From contig JBBQGG010000001.1 of the NCBI GenBank assembly GCA_038322815.1, forward strand, positions 50,703-114,702: DNA of 64,000 nucleotides, given 5' to 3'. The first letter of the stretch is position 1, and every line of letters begins with the position of its first letter. Below, in pieces: positions 1-8,344 of the stretch. Both the position numbers and the translations under genes were made by a program. The stretch comes from PALSA-1296 sp038322815. Lineage in GTDB: Bacteria; Bacteroidota; Ignavibacteria; Palsa-1295. The notes beneath the pieces were generated by a model that worked only from the letters and a program-made list of their open reading frames with translations, was not told the DNA's origin and did no database searches.

Positions 1-604
1 AATTACCATCTCCCGGTGCACCCTTTTCAACATATAAAGCACTGATAAATTGCTGTGTTGTAGCATCAATATAACGATGATCTCCGATAATAGGAACATT
101 CACGCCGTTACGTTTATAGAGTATCATTGCGGGAAATCCGGCTCTAAAAGGAGCAATTTTTTTTGCAGCCTTCCAGGTTACTCCACCGTCGGAGCTAAAG
201 GTATAATAAATATTTCGCTGTGGAAAATTCGAGGCTGTTGTTGTATCTGTAATCTTAACATTCAATGCTGTCATAATAACAACATGAATTTTCATTGGAT
301 CACTCGGATCTACCTGAATATTATGCAATCCGCCGTGCGCAGTTTGTGTATGATACTTACCTGAAATACCGACCGGCACTGCACCCGGAATAGAAATTAG
401 CGAAGATAAAGGAGAATTCGGAAAATTTCCAAAATCCTGAGGCGTTGTGGATTCATTGTCTTGGGGCTCGAGACGAAATGATTTACTCAACTTTTCTACA
501 ATGCCATGACTAGTTGTTTTAGTGTCTATTATTTGAGCTGTAGAAATCGCACTCAAGACAACGAGAAGAGAAAGCAAAAATCCAAGTCTAATCAAAGTTT
601 TCAT
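1..604 (-). CDS. Secreted Asp-box (sialidase/BNR-like) protein, N-terminal part only
   Basis: An ATG at 604 opens a minus-strand frame with no stop before the window edge, giving about 201 residues. The first 24 residues form a signal peptide (MKTLIRLGFLLSLLVVLSAI, then STAQ), so the product is exported. Around residues 135-150 there is an Asp-box, SSDGGVTWK, the loop motif of BNR/sialidase-type beta-propeller blades, preceded by NIYYTF. This suggests a propeller domain, but substrate and activity cannot be told from the fragment. By analogy with other cargo in the window it may end in a T9SS sorting domain beyond the edge; that is inference. The 128 bases between it and engB show no gene. 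Confidence 0.8.
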   Translation of the reverse strand, partial: MKTLIRLGFLLSLLVVLSAISTAQIIDTKTTSHGIVEKLSKSFRLEPQDNESTTPQDFGNFPNSPLSSLISIPGAVPVGISGKYHTQTAHGGLHNIQVDPSDPMKIHVVIMTALNVKITDTTTASNFPQRNIYYTFSSDGGVTWKAAKKIAPFRAGFPAMILYKRNGVNVPIIGDHRYIDATTQQFISALYVEKGAPGDGN

Positions 605-731
605 AATATCATTAAGTTAACGTTTACACAACAAATCTCCGTGATTTCGGAATTGTGGCGAAGTATTCTTTGCAAAATACGACTTTTTTACGACCGTATT
701 CTCAAATTCTTATTTCATAAAAACACAGAAC

Positions 732-1322
732 TCATTCAGAAGTTGCGCCGATGGGCGCTGCAACACATTCTTTTATGTATGCAAAGAGTGCGCGTATCCC
801 CTTTCCATCCTTTGAGCAGGTCTTAAACACCATTTGTGCCTCTGGGAATTCCTGTTTCAAATACTTTTCATGGGCTGCAATATCTTGCTGCTTTACTTTA
901 TCGATCTTTGTCATCACGATAAACCATGGCTGTTCCTGTTCTGAAAGCCATTTCATTAATATAACATCATTTTCTAAACCTATATGCCTGGCGTCAACTA
1001 AGATGCCGATAGCCCGCAATTCTTCACGACTTTCAAAATACCGTTCGATAAGTCCTATCCATTGAAAGCGCGAAGTCTTTGATGCCCGTGCATACCCGTA
1101 GCCGGGCATATCGACGAGATTAAAATTATTAAAAAGGTAGTAATTAAGACATTGCGTTTTACCCGGAGTTGAGCTGGTTCGGGCAAGCTCTTTACGTTCA
1201 GCAAGAGCGTTAATGAGTGAGGATTTGCCGACATTTGATCTTCCGATAAGTGAAATCTCCGGCAATCCATCTGATGGAAGCTCTTCGGGTGAAAAAACGG
1301 ATTTGATGAATTTGACAGACAC
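732..1322 (-). CDS. engB: Ribosome biogenesis GTP-binding protein EngB/YsxC
   Basis: 196 residues, the usual length for this TRAFAC-class GTPase that acts in late 50S subunit assembly in the cytoplasm. Visible G motifs: P-loop GRSNVGKS at residues 27-34, DMPGYG (G3) near 72, and TKID (G4) near 137. The flanking KxxxLARTSSTPGKTQ switch region is also typical of the family. The start is GTG at 1322, which leaves the normal short N-terminus before the EISLIGRSN strand. It is the last gene of the rpsF-ssb-rplI-engB run, separated from rplI by a long hairpin that may modulate read-through. Identification is firm. Confidence 0.96.
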   Translation of the reverse strand: MSVKFIKSVFSPEELPSDGLPEISLIGRSNVGKSSLINALAERKELARTSSTPGKTQCLNYYLFNNFNLVDMPGYGYARASKTSRFQWIGLIERYFESREELRAIGILVDARHIGLENDVILMKWLSEQEQPWFIVMTKIDKVKQQDIAAHEKYLKQEFPEAQMVFKTCSKDGKGIRALFAYIKECVAAPIGATSE

Positions 1323-1340
1323 GGATTTTTAAAAAAATTA

Positions 1341-1418
1341 AATATGGAGTGTGAAATATGAAAAAAACTATGAAGGGATAATTTCACCCTTCATAGTTCA
1401 TATTCCATAGTTCATATT
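1341..1418. repeat. Long imperfect hairpin between rplI and engB
   Basis: The arms are 1341-1377 and 1387-1418. The inner part is perfect (ACTATGAAGGG pairing with CCCTTCATAGT). The outer part contains a tandem CATAGTTCATATT on one arm facing ATATG-rich sequence on the other. It abuts the rplI stop codon, and on the minus strand it is followed by a T-rich stretch. It could be a decayed palindromic repeat, a partial terminator or a processing site between the two genes. Confidence 0.7.
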
Positions 1419-1419
1419 T

Positions 1420-1863
1420 TTATTCGGCTACGACGTTGACTTTTATCGATGCGCCGACGCCGTGTTTCAGTTTCACTGAGATCTGATGAGCGCCAAGAGT
1501 TCGGATCGGCTCTTCAATAACGATAGAACGGCGATCAACTTTATAACCTTGATTCGAAAGTGAATCGGCGACCATTTGTCCTGTGACCGATCCGTAAAGT
1601 TTTTCTTCTTCGCCGACACGCATCGGAATAGTGACACTGAGTTCACTCATCTTCGAAGCCATGGCAGTCAATTCAATTTTCTCTTTTTCAATATTTCTGC
1701 CACGCTGCTTCATCTCTTCGCCGATTCTGCGAAGCGCTCCGGCAGTTGCAACAAATGCAAGTTTACGCGGAACAAGGAAATTACGTGCATACCCTGATTT
1801 AACGTTCACAGCTTCTCCGGCTAAACCGAGTTTCTCAACATCATCTCTTAAAATAACTTTCAT
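1420..1863 (-). CDS. rplI: 50S ribosomal protein L9
   Basis: 147 residues, standard length. The N-terminal globular domain carries the L9 signature, MKVILRDDVEKLGLAGEAVNV followed by GYARNFLVPRKLA. A long connecting helix rich in K/E (about 45-80) leads to the C-terminal RNA-binding domain, which ends in SVKLKHGVGASIKVNVV. It binds domain V of 23S rRNA near the L1 stalk. It lies 31 bases downstream of ssb in the same operon, in the position where rpsR-rplI is normally found, but rpsR is absent. Confidence 0.98.
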   Translation of the reverse strand: MKVILRDDVEKLGLAGEAVNVKSGYARNFLVPRKLAFVATAGALRRIGEEMKQRGRNIEKEKIELTAMASKMSELSVTIPMRVGEEEKLYGSVTGQMVADSLSNQGYKVDRRSIVIEEPIRTLGAHQISVKLKHGVGASIKVNVVAE

Positions 1864-1894
1864 ACTTATTCTCTGTTATAAAAATTTTGTTCTC

Positions 1895-2350
1895 TCAATA
1901 TTTTACAGGCGCTTCCTCTGAGATCATATTTTCCTGAAGGACTTCGTTGCACTCCGTAACGGTAATTCTTTCAGATTCAAATACTTCGTTATCAAAGCCA
2001 ATATCCAACTTATTAAGGAATTGAATGCGATGCGCTTTGATTTCCACGATCGTACGTGAATATCCGTCTTCATTGTGCAATGTTCTACTTTGAAGCTCTC
2101 CATCGACAAGCACTGCATTCCCCTTGCGAATTTTTTCCATACAACTCTCTGCGAGTTTGCTCCAAGCTACGACTCCGACATAACAAACATCTTCAGCCCA
2201 CTGGTTATTAGCATCGCGATATTTTCTATTCGAAGCGATACAAAAATTGGCTACGGGAATGCCGTTTGCCGTTTTACGCAGAGTAGGGTCTTTAGTCAAA
2301 TTGCCTGCAATATGCACGCAATTGATCTCGGGCATTTTTAAACAAGCCAT
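1895..2350 (-). CDS. ssb: Single-stranded DNA-binding protein
   Basis: 151 residues. The N-terminal OB fold is recognisable: NCVHIAGNLTKDPTLRKT, then GIPVANFCIASNRKY, CYVGVVAWSKLAESC and KGNAVLVDGELQSRTL. The C-terminal tail is acidic in part but ends EEAPVKY, not the DDxxF-type tip that recruits partner proteins in most bacteria. Two starts are possible: ATG at 2350 (MACLKMPEIN) or ATG at 2335 (MPEIN); neither has a clear ribosome binding site. It replaces rpsR as the middle gene of this cluster. It may be a divergent secondary SSB; another ssb elsewhere cannot be excluded. Confidence 0.9.
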   Translation of the reverse strand: MACLKMPEINCVHIAGNLTKDPTLRKTANGIPVANFCIASNRKYRDANNQWAEDVCYVGVVAWSKLAESCMEKIRKGNAVLVDGELQSRTLHNEDGYSRTIVEIKAHRIQFLNKLDIGFDNEVFESERITVTECNEVLQENMISEEAPVKY

Positions 2351-2378
2351 GGGGAATTTAGTTTTTATAAGTAATTAC

Positions 2379-2433
2379 GTATGGGGCAACCATTTCCTGA
2401 CCCACACTGATCGAGGCTATGCCTCGTCCCTAC
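2379..2433. repeat. Palindromic repeat of the GTAG family, between rpsF and ssb
   Basis: Read on the minus strand it begins GTAGGGACGAGGC, contains a perfect inner stem (CGAGGC-ATA-GCCTCG) and ends GGTTGCCCCATAC, so its termini form an imperfect inverted repeat. It starts three bases after the rpsF stop codon. The flank TAATAGTAGG recurs before the hairpin at 27837. It looks like a small, decayed, non-coding mobile repeat inserted in a ribosomal operon. Confidence 0.6.
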
Positions 2434-2435
2434 TA

Positions 2436-2831
2436 TTAAACAATTGCCGCAGCCTCGGTCTTAGCCTGAGCCATAGAAATCTTCCGAGCCTCTACCGTTT
2501 CTGAACGGGTTTTCATTGCAATACGTCCCTGATGGTTTTCCTCAGGCATTTCCAATGTCAACCAGCGAAGAATATCTTCGTCAAGCTGGTAAGCACGTTC
2601 AAGTTTTGCATTGGTGGTTGGCGGAGCACTATAATGCATAGAGATGTAATGAGCACTCGTATGCTTTCTGATCTCATAAGCCAGACGGCGAATGCCCCAA
2701 CGTTCAGTGTCGATCAGCTTACCGCCATTTTTGGTGATGGTCTCTTCAAATTTCTTGACGATAGCCGCAACAGGCTCATCCTGAAGAGTAGAACTCAATA
2801 AAAAAGTAGATTCGTAACGTTTTTCAGCCAT
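2436..2831 (-). CDS. rpsF: 30S ribosomal protein S6
   Basis: 131 residues, full length. The S6 fold is seen in RYESTFLLSSTLQDEPVAAIV at the start, ERWGIRRLAYEIRKHTSAHY in the middle and RAYQLDEDILRWLTLEM near 90. The C-terminal extension of about 30 residues is rich in K/A. It is the first gene of the cluster (ATG at 2831). S6 normally assembles as a heterodimer with S18 on the platform of the small subunit, yet the S18 gene is not in this operon. A palindromic repeat separates it from ssb. Confidence 0.97.
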   Translation of the reverse strand: MAEKRYESTFLLSSTLQDEPVAAIVKKFEETITKNGGKLIDTERWGIRRLAYEIRKHTSAHYISMHYSAPPTTNAKLERAYQLDEDILRWLTLEMPEENHQGRIAMKTRSETVEARKISMAQAKTEAAAIV

Positions 2832-2993
2832 TATTTTATTCCTTTGGTTTCCGGAAGTTACTCCGGTAAGCTCCCTCAGCCATTATTAGCAAAGGAGCAG
2901 GTTATTTTGGAACCCGTGTAAACAATAAATAGTGAAAGAGGTTTCCAAAACTGAAGACTAATCCGTTTACAAAGATTTATCGTACTGGTATCT

Positions 2994-4673
2994 ATGGCTA
3001 TATCATTAAAACCCGAGCATTTAGAGCGATATAAGAACATTGGGCTTCTCTTCTGGAAGTATGGACGCAGCGACATTGTTAAGTTAAGTGGCGTCGAAAA
3101 GGTTTTTGATGAAGAAAACCACCCAAAAAACCTCGAAGGCGATTCGAAACCGGAGCAGCTTGCCAAAGATCTGGAAAAAATGGGTCCGATCTATATTAAG
3201 CTTGGCCAGTTGCTTTCTACGCGTAATGATCTTTTACCCGCAGAGTATATTGAAGCGCTCACTCATTTGCAGGATAACATCCACCCTTTTTCATTTGAAG
3301 AAGCAGAGCAGGCAGTCCAGGATGAACTTGGAGTCCGTCTTTCTAAGGGTTTTTCCTTTTTTGAAGCAACTCCGCTTGCTTCGGCATCACTTGGACAAGT
3401 TCACAGGGCGATATTACGTGACGGAAGAAATGTAGTCGTCAAAATACAACGTCCCGGAATTCGACAACAAATTGCCGGTGACCTCGAAGCATTAGAGGAT
3501 ATTGCTGCTTTTCTTGATAATCATACTGAATATGGTAAAAATGCTCATTTTATCCTTGTGCTTGATGAGTTCAGACGAAGCCTTGCGCGAGAACTTGATT
3601 ATGAGCATGAAGCAAAGAATTTACTTGAAATTGGTGAAAATTTAAAGAGCTTCGAAGCGATCATAGTTCCTGAGCCTGTAAAAGATTATACGACGGGCAA
3701 GATTTTGACGATGGACTTCATTCGCGGTAAAAAAGTTACTTCACTTGGTCCCCTTGCTCATATGGAGATAGACGGCATCCGTCTTGCAGAAGAGCTTTTT
3801 AAGGCGTACTTAAAGCAGATTCTTGTTGACGGAGTCTTCCATGCAGACCCTCATCCGGGAAATGTATTCGTTACTGAAGATAATCGAATTGCATTACTTG
3901 ATCTTGGCATGGTCGGACGAATAAGTCAGGCGATGCAGGAAAAACTTTTGAAACTTCTTCTTGCCGTGAGCGAGGGAAATAGCGATGCTGCAGGCGATAT
4001 TGCGATCGAGATCGGTAGAGTTAGAGATGATTTTGATGAGATAGGATTTCGGCAAAAACTTGCTGCTACTATCGAGGAAGAACAAGGTGCGAATCTCGAG
4101 GATATTCAGATCGGCAGTTCAATGCTTACCTATAGCCGATATGCTAATGAAAGCGGACTGGATATGCCATCCGAACTTACATTGGTCAGTAAAACTCTTC
4201 TTAATTTAGATATTGTGGGACGTACTCTGGACCCTACATTCAAACCTAATGACTCAATCCGCAGGAATGCTTCGGATATTATGCAGCAACGATTCGCAAA
4301 GAGCTTATCGCCAAGCAATCTTTTTTCTTCACTTATTGAGACGAAAGAATTCGTTCGCGAAATGCCCGGACGAATTAATAAAATTCTTGATGCACTTTCA
4401 AAAAATCAGTTTAAGGTAAAAATTGATTATGGTGAAGAGGCAACATTTATTGATGGCTTTCAAAAAATTGCGAATCGAATTGCAACAGCTCTCGTTCTTG
4501 CAGCGCTTATAATTGGCGCATCTCTGCTCATGCGGATAGAAACTCCTTTTCAACTTTTCGGCTACCCCGGTTTTGCAATTATTTTATTTCTCATTGCTGC
4601 GGGCGGCGCAATGTGGCTGCTCATTGATATTGTGTTAAACGATAGATCGAGAAAGCGCTTGAATAAAAAATAA
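2994..4673 (+). CDS. UbiB/ABC1-family atypical kinase (AarF-like)
   Basis: 559 residues. Family motifs are clear: the N-terminal KxGQ-type segment GPIYIKLGQLLSTRNDLLP (about 61-80), the alanine-rich loop ASASLGQVHRA (about 130-140), VVVKIQRPG with the ATP-binding lysine, the catalytic/metal motif HADPHPGNVFV (about 284) and LLDLGMVGR. Two membrane helices end the protein (about 490-510 and 520-545), placing it at the inner membrane. UbiB proteins bind ATP and support isoprenoid-quinone production or lipid handling. Here no quinone gene is adjacent, so a specific role is not assigned. It stands alone on the plus strand and is divergent from rpsF. Confidence 0.93.
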   Translation: MAISLKPEHLERYKNIGLLFWKYGRSDIVKLSGVEKVFDEENHPKNLEGDSKPEQLAKDLEKMGPIYIKLGQLLSTRNDLLPAEYIEALTHLQDNIHPFSFEEAEQAVQDELGVRLSKGFSFFEATPLASASLGQVHRAILRDGRNVVVKIQRPGIRQQIAGDLEALEDIAAFLDNHTEYGKNAHFILVLDEFRRSLARELDYEHEAKNLLEIGENLKSFEAIIVPEPVKDYTTGKILTMDFIRGKKVTSLGPLAHMEIDGIRLAEELFKAYLKQILVDGVFHADPHPGNVFVTEDNRIALLDLGMVGRISQAMQEKLLKLLLAVSEGNSDAAGDIAIEIGRVRDDFDEIGFRQKLAATIEEEQGANLEDIQIGSSMLTYSRYANESGLDMPSELTLVSKTLLNLDIVGRTLDPTFKPNDSIRRNASDIMQQRFAKSLSPSNLFSSLIETKEFVREMPGRINKILDALSKNQFKVKIDYGEEATFIDGFQKIANRIATALVLAALIIGASLLMRIETPFQLFGYPGFAIILFLIAAGGAMWLLIDIVLNDRSRKRLNKK

Positions 4674-4698
4674 AAGGACATATCTTGGTGCGAGAAAA

Positions 4699-6072
4699 CT
4701 ACTGATTCATTTGGAGGCAATAGATAAACTTATTATCCATTATATACATATGGTGCTCTAGGTCTACGAGAAAACCACCGTCCCAGACTTGATTATGGTT
4801 CGTAGGATCGTTTAGTGCATGTGAAATATCAAGCGCATAAGTCCTTTGACCTGAGATAGCATCAATTCCTATGACCCAGAAATCATCGCTTTGAAAATAA
4901 ACTGTCGTTCCTACATAAGCCGGTGAAGGAGCGATAGTATAGGTATGGGCATTGCTACTATTTTCCGATAGAGTAGCAGTCCATAAGAATTCGTGCGTAA
5001 CCGGATCTATTCCATAACATTGTGGCATACCATTTCGATTGAGTACTAAGAGGCGATTCTGCCAAAACCTCACTTGGTTAGGTGCTTCTGTCATGCAATG
5101 CTTTTGTGGATCGCCGGACATAAAGAGAATATTTCCATCTCGATCCATCCATGTTACTTCTTTGCCGGTTTTAAGTATTAAGGTATCGTTTAACACGATG
5201 ATATTTGCCATCGCAACATTTGTATTGTATTCGCCGGTAGCATGATCAGCGTCACGAAACGGTGGGTATGGTGTGTATTTTTTATCCATCGGTGGAATCA
5301 CTTTGCACCAAAGTAATTCGCCGTTTCCGGCGTCAAAGCATGCAACGCTGCCATCATGATCTAATCCACTCGAAGTAAAAACACTTGTACCATATCTACC
5401 AGGCACATAAACTCTACCGTTTGCATAGGCAGGAGATCCATTCCATGCAGAACCGGGATCAACTTTATAGTATTTAGCATCTGTAAGTAGTGCCCCGTGA
5501 TTTTGCCAAAGGATTTGTCCGGTTGATTTACTTATTTTGTACAGTGTACCGCCTTCGTGTGAAGTGACAAAAATTGCATCTGGCGATTGAGCTGAGGAAG
5601 TATAATACGAATCGTGAAAACCGCTAGAGCTTATTTCCGCAGGCGGGTCAATATGCCATATTTCTACCCCTATTGTTGCATCAAAACAAATTATCTTCCA
5701 TTCTCTGACGATAATAAGCCTATTATTATCAAGAAACATATTTTCTGCTGCAAGGTATGTTGTGCTATCGCTTCCAAGTTTATCGACAAGCTTAGCTGAC
5801 CAAATGACTTTTCCTGAATCAGTATCATAACATTGAGCGAGATAATCATAGGCTACATAGAGCCTATTTCCACTTCTAATAGGTTGTATTTGCACCGGAC
5901 CACCTATGCCATTTGCCAATTCCCCGTTAAATTTTATTTTCGGAGCTTTCCATATTTGTCTTATTCCGGTGGTAATGCCGGAATCAATACCATAGTGATA
6001 TTCAGGTGACACTGGATGACTGCATGAAGTTGCGCCAAATAATAATATCGTTATCAGAAGATTGAAACGCAT
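4699..6072 (-). CDS. PQQ-like beta-propeller lipoprotein
   Basis: 457 residues from ATG at 6072, three bases after the stop of the upstream hydrolase gene; an upstream TTG at 6078 would overlap it. The N-terminus is a lipoprotein signal (MRFNLLITILLFGATSC, lipobox GATSC). The body holds repeated propeller blades of the PQQ/pyrrolo-quinoline type: CYDTDSGKVIWSAK, CFDATIGVEIWHI, ISKSTGQILWQN, CFDAGNGELLWC, GIDPVTHEFLWTA and GIDAISGQRTYALD. Such folds often act as scaffolds and do not always bind PQQ; no dehydrogenase active site is visible. It is the third gene of a secreted-protein operon with the hydrolase and the interrupted lipoprotein. Confidence 0.85.
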   Translation of the reverse strand: MRFNLLITILLFGATSCSHPVSPEYHYGIDSGITTGIRQIWKAPKIKFNGELANGIGGPVQIQPIRSGNRLYVAYDYLAQCYDTDSGKVIWSAKLVDKLGSDSTTYLAAENMFLDNNRLIIVREWKIICFDATIGVEIWHIDPPAEISSSGFHDSYYTSSAQSPDAIFVTSHEGGTLYKISKSTGQILWQNHGALLTDAKYYKVDPGSAWNGSPAYANGRVYVPGRYGTSVFTSSGLDHDGSVACFDAGNGELLWCKVIPPMDKKYTPYPPFRDADHATGEYNTNVAMANIIVLNDTLILKTGKEVTWMDRDGNILFMSGDPQKHCMTEAPNQVRFWQNRLLVLNRNGMPQCYGIDPVTHEFLWTATLSENSSNAHTYTIAPSPAYVGTTVYFQSDDFWVIGIDAISGQRTYALDISHALNDPTNHNQVWDGGFLVDLEHHMYIMDNKFIYCLQMNQ

Positions 6073-6074
6073 AA

Positions 6075-7268
6075 TCAATTATGTGGTATTAGGTTTAATC
6101 TATCGGTGAATGCATGATAGACGCCATTCGCACCCTGCGTACCGTCTGCTGTACCAGTATTGGAAGCAACCCCACAAAGAACAGCCCCACCATGATTGAT
6201 ATTGCCATTTATTCGTACTGCGGTTTTTTCTGAAAGATTTTCTTGACTGGATAGAGAAATAAAAGAATCAGATGGTCCACGCTCAGCCACTGTCCATTCC
6301 CATGCGGAATCATAATCGCCCCAGCCATCTGCGCTTGCATTCCAATCCCCTCTTCTCATTCTATGCCATGCACGAGCGAGTCCATTCCAAAACCCTCTCA
6401 AATGATTTACTTTCCAATCATGATAACCAGCCTTTGCGTGAGCATCATCTATTTTAGCTTGGTAATCATCCATCGCACTATTAATTGAGGCATCGTCATA
6501 CCCAGTTACAATAGCTTGTGTTCCAAACAAGCCTGGAAGTCGCCATCTAATTCCGTGAGAATTAGCTTCGATATCTCCCGATACTGCTACCCACCCCCTA
6601 CTTCCAGATGCTTGTCTAGCCCGGCTTGCAGAAGTATTTATAGCGTATATAAAACCCGAACTAGGTTGAAGATCCAATGCCATAGGTGTTGCGGTCTGCA
6701 CCAATGAGCCTATAGTTGCAAGGATAGGTGCCCAAAAAAGAGTTATAGCATAACCACCATACGCAAGGAAGCTATAATCACCTCTTGCAATTTTCACACT
6801 TGACAACATTGAATTAAAAAGCCATTCCTGCCAATGTGAAGCAAATCGAGCCCCACCATTCGGTGCATCTAATGTTACAAATCCATTAACAAATGTATTA
6901 AACCAACCATCTTCACCGTCGGGTGTTGCAGTATTTGCGGCAATCATTCTACACATAAGACCGCCGGCTGAATAACCCACACCAATGTATTCGCCTTCAT
7001 TATGAGCAGCTAATAGTGAGTTATATACGCTAGGATATTGTGAGGCAAACCCGTTAACAGAATTATATGTATATAAATGTGGATTTGAACTCTGCTTCCA
7101 ACTCGGTGAGAACTTGCTATTACACCACCACCCAAGGTTATATATACCACCAGAATTTTGCGTCCAGCCGTGCATATAGAAATGATTAAATCTTGCCTGC
7201 TGGGTATGGCCTTTTCCAGCCAACGTTAGCAACAGAAAGACAATAAATATTCTGATGGGTGTTTTCAT
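6075..7268 (-). CDS. Secreted alpha/beta hydrolase, lipase/esterase-like
   Basis: 397 residues with a signal peptide ending GKGHTQQ. An oxyanion-type start, HFYMHGWTQNSGG (about 29-41), and the nucleophile elbow GVGYSAGGL with Ser at about residue 100 mark an alpha/beta hydrolase of the PGAP1/DUF676 or lipase class. VTLDAPNGGARF follows, as in that class. A late INHGGAVLCGV segment offers a candidate catalytic His. The protein is rich in Trp and Gly. Substrate is unknown. It sits 17 bases after the interrupted lipoprotein gene and 3 bases before the propeller lipoprotein, so the three are probably co-transcribed. Confidence 0.75.
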   Translation of the reverse strand: MKTPIRIFIVFLLLTLAGKGHTQQARFNHFYMHGWTQNSGGIYNLGWWCNSKFSPSWKQSSNPHLYTYNSVNGFASQYPSVYNSLLAAHNEGEYIGVGYSAGGLMCRMIAANTATPDGEDGWFNTFVNGFVTLDAPNGGARFASHWQEWLFNSMLSSVKIARGDYSFLAYGGYAITLFWAPILATIGSLVQTATPMALDLQPSSGFIYAINTSASRARQASGSRGWVAVSGDIEANSHGIRWRLPGLFGTQAIVTGYDDASINSAMDDYQAKIDDAHAKAGYHDWKVNHLRGFWNGLARAWHRMRRGDWNASADGWGDYDSAWEWTVAERGPSDSFISLSSQENLSEKTAVRINGNINHGGAVLCGVASNTGTADGTQGANGVYHAFTDRLNLIPHN

Positions 7269-7285
7269 ATGGGTAAGAGTTTAAA

Positions 7286-8152
7286 TTATGGAAGTGAAAT
7301 ATTCGAAATCACAAAAGTTGTTACAGTACTTGTCGTATAAAAATCAGAGTTCATATTGGGGGCGTTGGTTCTATAAATATCTGTCCAGTTGCTTGGCGGA
7401 GTAGTTGTTGAAGTGGTTTTTCGAAGAGTATTTATCCGATAACCGTTTACAATCGAATAAGTATATAATTCCTCTGTGTCTGTGCCTATGCCACTCGAAG
7501 TAAAATCTGTTAATTCCAAATAGTCGTGATCGAAATATGATACTGTCGTCCAAGTATGTCAGTCTTCCATAAATGATTTTTCGACTTTATATCCATCAGA
7601 GCCAAGATTTGTCACTATTCCACCACTTGAGGTAATAATATCAACAAATTTTGTTCGTTCAGAATCTGTAACAACTGTATCTGGGCGCATTTCAAAGAAT
7701 GGCAAATCGGCAAAATCTTCGGCTGGATTCGACACATCAAGTGTTGTTGTACTTATTGAATTATCATTTTGATCATAAGTCGTAAATTGATTACCATAGG
7801 TCACTACCTTGCCAACTCTTCGCCCGCCCATTGTATCCCTTTGAGCATATTGCGTGACAGAACGAGTAATTTGAAAGTGTGGGATTAATGAGTCCGGTAT
7901 AGAAGCTACAACATGGTATGTTTTTACCTGTCGGTTAAAGCATTGGTTTCTAAAATCTGCGGAGCTATCTGCAAGAGAAGTTGGCAGACTCACAGTATCT
8001 GTGACAGATTCATCCCATTGAACTGTTTGCCCTTGTCGCATTGCAGCCATTGTCCGTAAGATACGGCTCTTCGGTGTGACAATATCTGGCGACTTACATC
8101 CGGTAATCATCTGCACAATAATAAAGCAGATTATCAGTGCTCTAAGTTTCAT
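7286..8152 (-). pseudogene. Secreted lipoprotein gene interrupted by an in-frame TGA
   Basis: From ATG at 8152 the frame reads a lipoprotein signal (MKLRALIICFIIVQMITGCK, lipobox MITGC) and about 197 residues, ending FMED at a TGA (7559-7561). The same frame then continues without another stop for 91 codons to 7286 (TWTTVSYFDHDYLEL, later TNAPNMNSDFYTTSTVTTF). The continuation has the same Thr/Ser/Asp-rich composition, and one base change (TGG to TGA) would join the two. The simplest reading is a nonsense mutation or a base error; read-through is less likely because TGA ends other genes here. A start at 8179 is possible but would bury the signal peptide. No domain is recognised. Confidence 0.65.
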
Positions 8153-8226
8153 GATTTTTAAAAAAAATTGATGACTCAAAAAAGATCAAATTGAACAAAA
8201 TAAGAAGATGCAGATATGCAAACCAA

Positions 8227-8241
8227 GAGAGAGAGAGTTCC
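8227..8241 (-). promoter_or_regulatory. GGAACTCTCTCTCTC element upstream of the lipoprotein operon
   Basis: On the minus strand this 15-mer lies about 89 bases before the ATG at 8152. The identical 15-mer occurs at 13215-13229, about 85 bases before the other secreted-protein operon of this region. Same orientation and nearly the same spacing suggest a shared promoter-proximal or 5'-leader element. The function is inferred only from position. Confidence 0.4.
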
Positions 8242-8285
8242 CGCTTAAAAGAATTTTTATGTATTTTTTAATTAATTTTATTAGT

Positions 8286-8320
8286 AAAAAAAAGGGACAT
8301 ACCTTTCAGTATGCCCCTTC
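8286..8320 (-). terminator. Rho-independent terminator of hppA
   Basis: On the minus strand, 28 bases after the hppA stop, a 9-bp stem (GGGGCATAC pairing with GTATGTCCC, one wobble) with a 6-base loop is followed by eight T residues. Confidence 0.85.
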
Positions 8321-8344
8321 GAAAAAACAAAGATAAGCTTTCTC

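Noticed and set aside
7371..7553. 60-codon minus-strand frame after the in-frame TGA
   Set aside because: It is in a different frame from the lipoprotein. The frame that continues the protein is the one reaching 7286.
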